Part shown: positions 32,357-36,549 of the stretch, in pieces
Position numbering within the stretch: position 1 is the stretch's first letter
How the letters are laid out: every line of letters begins with the position of its first letter
Origin: JAJZSS01 sp964463505
Lineage (GTDB): Bacteria; Chloroflexota; Anaerolineae; Anaerolineales; UBA4823
Length of the DNA: 36,549 nucleotides
Direction: 5' to 3'
Assembly: GCA_964463505.1 (NCBI GenBank)
Contig: CAYXDC010000030.1
Span: forward strand, 1-36,549
Made by a program: the position numbers and the translations under genes
The notes under the pieces: model-generated
The model's database searches: none
What the model was told of the DNA's origin: nothing
What the model saw: the letters and a program-made list of their open reading frames with translations, nothing else

Positions 32357-33944
32357 TTTCGCTTACCTCCTCCCACATGTTGGTATAACGGAACTGGAAG
32401 AGTGTAATAGCCCCTACGATGATAAAGATGATGATCGTGATGGCAGAGGCAAAGCCGTAGTTAACCCCACGACTACCTGAGAAGGCAAGGTTATACACGT
32501 AGCTGATCAAGATATCCGTATGCCCTGCCGGGGTGGGAGTTCCTGCGATCGGTGGACCACCTGCATTGAACAGGTAGATCAAGTTGAAATTATTAAAATT
32601 GAAGGTAAACGAGGCAACTAACAATGGCCCAACCGATACCAGCAATAAGGGCAAGGTGATATTCCAGAACTGTTGCCAGGGGCTGGCGCCATCCACCTGC
32701 GCAGCAGCATAGTAATCTTCAGAGATGGATTGCAGCGCCCCACTACAGATCAACATAAAATAGGGATAGCTCAGCCACAGGTTGACGAGCAGGATCGCCA
32801 CTTTAGCCCAAAATTGATCGGTGAACCAGGGCGGCGCCCATCCGAACAGTCCTTCGAGGAAGCGGTCGATCACCCCAAGCTCCGGATTGAGCATACCGCG
32901 CCAAATTAAAATCGTGATCAGCGCCGGTACGGTATAGGGGATGATCAGTAACGAACGGATAAGCTTCTTGAGAGGAAATTTAGGTTCATTGAACATAATG
33001 GCGATTGCCAATCCCAGCGAAAAGTTAAATAGCAGGCTGAGAATTGCAAAAGCAAAGTTCCAGGTGACGATGCGGACCAGCGGACCGCGCAAAGCGGGAC
33101 TGAGAAAGAAATCTCTGAAATTCGCCAGCTGGACGGACGCAATAAAACCCGGTCGAAGCAATTCACCCGTTGGTGATGAGAATAAGCCCCGGATATTCGA
33201 ATATACCACCCCCGTCTGCTGGTTGATCATAGCATCTTGATCGGGATCATATGCATAAAGCGGCAATAATTCCGCCGCTTCCGATGGAGACCGGACTTGA
33301 ATGGTGGTGCCTTCTTCACCAAACAGGATTTGGGTCAGGTTTTTATCGGTAGCCGCCACAATCGCATTTAATCGTTGGTAACCTTCGATCGTCGCTGGGA
33401 CACCCTTGCTATCCAGCTCTCCAATCCCCGCCTCGCCCGGCTGAGGTTGGGTGAGGGGTTCGCCTGGGAGCGCCAGAAAACTATTTCCTTCCGCATCTTT
33501 TAACCACAGCGCATACTCCCCCTCGGGAGATTTATAAGCCGTCCAGGAAAATGCTCTCCCAGACTCTGGGAGATATTTCAGGTTCAAGATCTGGTCGATG
33601 GATTGCTCTTTCGTAATCAGGTGACCCTCGCCGTAATTCGTAAATGCAACCCATACGGTAAACAAGATGGGATAGATGACAAACATGGACATCAGCACCA
33701 GCCCAATAATCATCCATCGCAGGGGATACGCCTCCTGGCGTAAGAGCACATAATTGACAATTAATAAAATCAGGGTTAAGCCACCGGCTAATGGATAGTA
33801 GCCCAGATTGAAAAGCCTGACGATAAACCAGATAGCCGCCGCGTCTAAAACGACCAATAACCCAAAACGAACCAGGCGAGGCAAAATAGGTGCTGCAGAA
33901 GAGGTGGGTTTTTGGGGGACGGTCAGGGATGGATTGGAAGCCAT
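32349..33944 (-). CDS. Sugar ABC transporter permease, MalF type with large P2-like loop
   Basis: A 531-residue permease. After three N-terminal membrane segments, a large extracytoplasmic region (about 103-285) resembles the P2 loop of Escherichia coli MalF, including QTGVVYSNIRGLF and LRPGFIASVQLANFRDFF just before the core membrane domain. The EAA loop is EDYYAAAQVDGASPWQQFWNITLPLLL. P2 loops contact the maltose-binding protein, which points to a maltodextrin-type transporter. GGAGGTTCCACC precedes the ATG. It lies 89 bases behind the binding-protein gene, with a stem-loop between them. Confidence 0.95.
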   Translation of the reverse strand: MASNPSLTVPQKPTSSAAPILPRLVRFGLLVVLDAAAIWFIVRLFNLGYYPLAGGLTLILLIVNYVLLRQEAYPLRWMIIGLVLMSMFVIYPILFTVWVAFTNYGEGHLITKEQSIDQILNLKYLPESGRAFSWTAYKSPEGEYALWLKDAEGNSFLALPGEPLTQPQPGEAGIGELDSKGVPATIEGYQRLNAIVAATDKNLTQILFGEEGTTIQVRSPSEAAELLPLYAYDPDQDAMINQQTGVVYSNIRGLFSSPTGELLRPGFIASVQLANFRDFFLSPALRGPLVRIVTWNFAFAILSLLFNFSLGLAIAIMFNEPKFPLKKLIRSLLIIPYTVPALITILIWRGMLNPELGVIDRFLEGLFGWAPPWFTDQFWAKVAILLVNLWLSYPYFMLICSGALQSISEDYYAAAQVDGASPWQQFWNITLPLLLVSVGPLLVASFTFNFNNFNLIYLFNAGGPPIAGTPTPAGHTDILISYVYNLAFSGSRGVNYGFASAITIIIFIIVGAITLFQFRYTNMWEEVSENV

Positions 33945-33993
33945 GGTGGAACCTCCAGTGATCCGTTCAAAGTATTATGGGGCTTGGATGGAA

Positions 33994-34021
33994 GGAAGGC
34001 CGGGAAAATTCCCGGCCTTCC
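33994..34021 (-). other. 13-bp stem-loop between binding-protein and permease genes
   Basis: GGAAGGCCGGGAA (33994-34006) is the inverted complement of 34009-34021. No T tract follows on the minus strand. In malE-malF operons such structures protect the upstream mRNA and help make more binding protein than permease; a similar role is likely. Confidence 0.6.
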
Positions 34022-34033
34022 TAAAACACTAGC

Positions 34034-35659
34034 TTATTCGGTTGTAACTTCTACCAGCTGAGTTTCTGGATCATATACGAACGTGACCGTCGCGTCCGCT
34101 GGCAGGCTGAGGACATAGTTCGGGCCATCCTGAGCGCCATCGGAACCATAGTTCACAGTCCACTCACCATCCAAGGCGACCTTGAACTCGTATTCACCCG
34201 CTGCTACTGGAACAGTCAGGGTGTATAACCCATCATCACCCTGCGTCATCGCAGTCGCTTCGCAGGCCGGATCCCAATCGGCGCCACAGCCAGCTTTGGT
34301 CTGGTAGCTGCCGGGGAGGTTGACCATGCCGGCCAGCGCACCCTTGATCAGGTCACGCACCTGCTGGGCGGCGTCCGCCATCGATTCAGCAGGAGTCTGC
34401 TGTTTCGTGATCGCCAGGGTAATCCCGTTATTCCATGCACTCCATACTGAACCCATTTCGGGGATGTTGGGCATCGGTATCGCGTCTGCGCCAGCTTCTC
34501 CCATCGCTTTCAGGTCAGGGTCAGCGGTGGTTGCCAGGACAGATTTATAGGCAGAGGGGCGCAAGCCAGTTTCGTAGAGCACCTGCATCAACTCTTCCGT
34601 GGCGACGTACTCCGTCAGGAATGCCTGAGCAAGCAGTACATTTTCGCTGAGCGGGTTCACCAAAAAGCCCTGCACGCCCAGGAACGGAGCGCCGTTGTCG
34701 GGGAAACTGGTTACAGCGTAGGGCACACCCGAGGCACGGATGCGATCCAGCGCCCAGGGGCCAGCCATCAAGAAGGGAATTTCGCCGGTCTCAAACAACT
34801 GGTGGCCGGTTTCATAGTCGGTGGTATTGGGCATCAGGCCTTCATCTACAGCTTTGACCATCCAGTCAACAGCCGCAACCATGCCTTCGCTATCCAAACC
34901 GACATCGTCTGGGTTCCAGGCGCCAGCGTCATTCTTGCCGAAGACATAACCACCAAAGGCGGTCTGCATGGGCAGAGAGTTATAGCCAGGGTCGCCAGCA
35001 ATGGCAATGGCGTAGGTCGCTTTGCCTTCTGCCTGGAGGGCGCGGCCAACTTCCAACACGCCATCCCAGGTGGTGGGAACTTCGGTTACCAGCTCGGTGT
35101 TATAGAAGAACCCCAGGTTCTCAGTTGCGTATGGCACGCCGTAGAGCTGGCCATCGGTATAAGTAAAGGCTTCCAGGGCTGATTCGACAAACTCAGCGCG
35201 CTTGTCACCCAGATCGATGGGCGCAACCAGACCACTATCTACCAACGCTCCCAGCCAGTCATGAACGCCGAGATAAATATCGGGGCCCTCACCAGCTGGA
35301 ATCGCAATGATGACCTGGGCGCGAATATCCTGGACACGACCAAGATCTTCGACGACGAGCTCCACATTGTATTCCGCAAGAAAGTCATCGGCGAGATCGA
35401 GCAAAATGGGCGTACGGGTGTCGTCGGCCCAAATTCTCAGGGTCGCCTCAGGCGCTGCGGGGGCCTCGGTCGGCGCAGGCTCTTCAGTCGGGGCAGGTGC
35501 TTCGGTCGCAACGGGTTCTTCGGTAGCTACCGGCTCTTCAGTTGCCACAGGGGCAGCAGGTTCTTCAGTGGGGGCGGTTGTGGCGGCGGTTCCACAAGCT
35601 GTTAGTACCATCGCCAGGATGAGCAATAAACTCATCGAGGCCCAAATTTTCTTAGACAT
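34034..35659 (-). CDS. MalE-like solute-binding lipoprotein fused to a C-terminal X25-type domain
   Basis: A 541-residue lipoprotein: lipobox MVLTAC (Cys22), a Glu/Pro/Thr/Ala linker with TEEP/TEAP repeats (about 30-72), and a maltose-binding-like domain (about 74-440: LRIWADDTRTPILLDLADDF, GEGPDIYLGVHDWLG, PFLMAGPWALDRI, ITKQQTPAESMADAAQQV). Residues about 447-541 are a separate beta domain with GSYQTKAGCGADWDPAC, GLYTLTVPVAAGEYEFKVAL and NYGSDGAQDGPNY, the pattern of the X25 modules of amylopullulanases. It is the first gene of the uptake operon, with GGAGGAGAAAATT before the ATG. The added module suggests that the protein also holds alpha-glucan chains at the surface. Confidence 0.93.
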   Translation of the reverse strand: MSKKIWASMSLLLILAMVLTACGTAATTAPTEEPAAPVATEEPVATEEPVATEAPAPTEEPAPTEAPAAPEATLRIWADDTRTPILLDLADDFLAEYNVELVVEDLGRVQDIRAQVIIAIPAGEGPDIYLGVHDWLGALVDSGLVAPIDLGDKRAEFVESALEAFTYTDGQLYGVPYATENLGFFYNTELVTEVPTTWDGVLEVGRALQAEGKATYAIAIAGDPGYNSLPMQTAFGGYVFGKNDAGAWNPDDVGLDSEGMVAAVDWMVKAVDEGLMPNTTDYETGHQLFETGEIPFLMAGPWALDRIRASGVPYAVTSFPDNGAPFLGVQGFLVNPLSENVLLAQAFLTEYVATEELMQVLYETGLRPSAYKSVLATTADPDLKAMGEAGADAIPMPNIPEMGSVWSAWNNGITLAITKQQTPAESMADAAQQVRDLIKGALAGMVNLPGSYQTKAGCGADWDPACEATAMTQGDDGLYTLTVPVAAGEYEFKVALDGEWTVNYGSDGAQDGPNYVLSLPADATVTFVYDPETQLVEVTTE

Positions 35660-35973
35660 AATTTTCTCCTCCGAGAAATGTTGTGGTTGATCTCGCCAGG
35701 ATTGATTTAGCGAAATCTCTTCGATTGATTTAGCTTATACGAAATCAGTTGGGTGTGTTGGTCTGTTCGTTGCATCACCACCTTTCGTGAGTATTTCTTT
35801 GAATTTCAGGAAAACACACATAGTTACACCCCTGGTAGGTTTAAGCAAGTTGTGATGTCAGAGATGCTACCATTCTTCATCTGTTACATTTAATTATAGT
35901 ATTTAATTCTAATCTCTTCAGTTAGAATGTGCAACCTTTTCCAGCGACTGGTAAATTGGACTAAAATAGAGCT
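35660..35973. promoter_or_regulatory. Divergent control region between the uptake operon and the amylase lipoprotein gene
   Basis: This 314-base region contains no gene. Near the transporter side, GATTGATTTAGC occurs twice in direct orientation (35700-35711 and 35723-35734), 23 bases apart; each is followed by AAATC, giving GATTT...AAATC inverted pairs (35704-35717 and 35727-35746). The minus-strand TATAAG next to the second copy is a possible -10 box. On the amylase side lies an AT-rich segment with an inverted repeat ATTCTAA-N9-TTAGAAT (35906-35912 and 35922-35928), about 45 bases before the ATG. Both look like operators for sugar-responsive regulators, but no regulator gene is near. Confidence 0.5.
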
Positions 35974-36549
35974 ATGCAGAATCGGACAAAGCGAATCTTT
36001 TTATTGCTGATTTTTCTGGGGGTTTCCGCCTGCCAGCCCACACAGCCTGCCATTCCCCTCAGCACGCAAACAAATGCACCAATCAACGCACCCACAATCG
36101 CAATCAGCCTGGTTCCTACAACTGCGCCATCTTCCACACCCACCAGCGCGATCCTGAGCGCTCTCGCCGACCAGGTAAAGCGTACGCCAACAACCAGTAG
36201 ACAGCCAGCTATGGCCGCACCAGCCAGCCCCTCGCCAGCAGCCCAGGTTTCCCCGGCTGTCAATGGTTGGTGGAATGATACCGTCTTCTACGAAGTGTTT
36301 GTGCGCAGTTTTAAGGATTCGGATGGGGATGGAGTAGGCGACATCCAGGGGCTGATCGACAAACTGGATTATTTGAACGACGGTAATCCGGATACCACCA
36401 CCGATCTGGGCATTACCGGCATCTGGTTGATGCCCATCACGGAATCGACCAGTTATCATGGCTATGATGTGGTTGACTATTATGCCGTGGAAAGCGATTA
36501 CGGCACTCAAGAAGATTTCAAGCGCCTGATCGAGGCAGCTCACCAGCGC
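35974..36549 (+). CDS. GH13 alpha-amylase lipoprotein, N-terminal part (runs off the window)
   Basis: The first 192 codons are visible and the frame is open at the right edge. A signal peptide with lipobox GVSAC (Cys20) is followed by a Pro/Thr/Ala-rich linker of about 75 residues. The GH13 barrel then begins: NGWWNDTVFYEVFVRSFKDS, DGDGVGDIQGLIDKLDYL, LGITGIWLMPITES, YHGYDVVDYYAVESDYGT. The DxDxDGxGD segment is the usual calcium site of GH13 oligo-glucosidases and alpha-amylases; catalytic residues lie beyond the edge. It is transcribed away from the uptake operon and would be the surface enzyme that feeds it. The start is the ATG at 35974; the ribosome binding site is weak. Confidence 0.9.
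   Translation, partial: MQNRTKRIFLLLIFLGVSACQPTQPAIPLSTQTNAPINAPTIAISLVPTTAPSSTPTSAILSALADQVKRTPTTSRQPAMAAPASPSPAAQVSPAVNGWWNDTVFYEVFVRSFKDSDGDGVGDIQGLIDKLDYLNDGNPDTTTDLGITGIWLMPITESTSYHGYDVVDYYAVESDYGTQEDFKRLIEAAHQR

Noticed and set aside
36001..36543. 180-residue open frame on the minus strand at the right end
   Set aside because: It lies antisense to the amylase lipoprotein, whose plus-strand translation shows a signal peptide, lipobox and GH13 motifs.

Overview
The window looks like a chromosomal scaffold piece from an uncultured, probably anaerobic or fermentative Chloroflexota bacterium, most likely class Anaerolineae. This is inferred from the style of the proteins: lipoproteins with long Thr/Pro/Glu-rich linkers after the lipobox, a secreted glycosidase with a YLPMV-type segment after its signal peptide, a VorB/KorA-type 2-oxoacid:ferredoxin oxidoreductase, an aldehyde ferredoxin oxidoreductase with a four-cluster ferredoxin partner, and many sugar-uptake and glycosidase genes. 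No rRNA, tRNA, CRISPR array, phage gene or intact transposase is visible. Almost every gene is on the minus strand; the exceptions are a rhodanese gene and the amylase cut by the right edge. Two runs of exactly 100 N (4634-4733 and 6367-6466) are assembly gaps of unknown true length. Both are bordered by related TAGG-N3-TACGCA repeats.

Layout. (1) 1-901: first codons of a tungsten-type aldehyde ferredoxin oxidoreductase and its 4x[4Fe-4S] partner with a Tat-like leader. (2) 1202-4473: a two-component system whose kinase has two CXXCH haem-type motifs in its sensor loop, closed by two tandem terminators. (3) 4517-6213: a repeat, an assembly gap, an interrupted Mrp/ApbC ATPase gene and a divergent membrane-anchored rhodanese gene. 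(4) 6254-6534: a promoter followed directly by an 18-bp hairpin with a T tract, the second gap, and a bidirectional terminator. (5) 6558-20475: a surface-polysaccharide region. It holds a secreted GH39-like glycosidase, a GT2::sugar-phosphate-transferase fusion, a B12-binding-type radical SAM protein, a GT4, a GT2, a Wzy/WaaL-like polymerase/ligase with an inserted beta-rich domain, a MurJ/Wzx-like flippase, a GH13 enzyme, and two paralogous GerMN lipoproteins that head the operon. (6) 20651-23524: korDABC, with a terminator-like hairpin directly before its first ribosome binding site. (7) 23607-35659: carbohydrate uptake and breakdown. It runs SBP-X25 fusion, MalF-like and MalG-like permeases, GH53 galactanase, GH42 beta-galactosidase, an esterase, a second solute-binding lipoprotein and a GH13 enzyme. 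(8) 35974 to the end: a divergent GH13 lipoprotein, truncated by the window edge.

How the genes fit together. Extracellular amylase (right edge) and galactanase would release alpha-glucan and beta-1,4-galactan oligosaccharides. The MalEFG-type transporter, whose ATPase is not encoded here, would import them. Cytoplasmic GH13, GH42 and esterase would finish the breakdown. KorDABC and AOR would handle ferredoxin-linked oxidation of 2-oxoacids and aldehydes. The central cluster would build a cell-surface polysaccharide. Functional links are inference from gene order and family membership.
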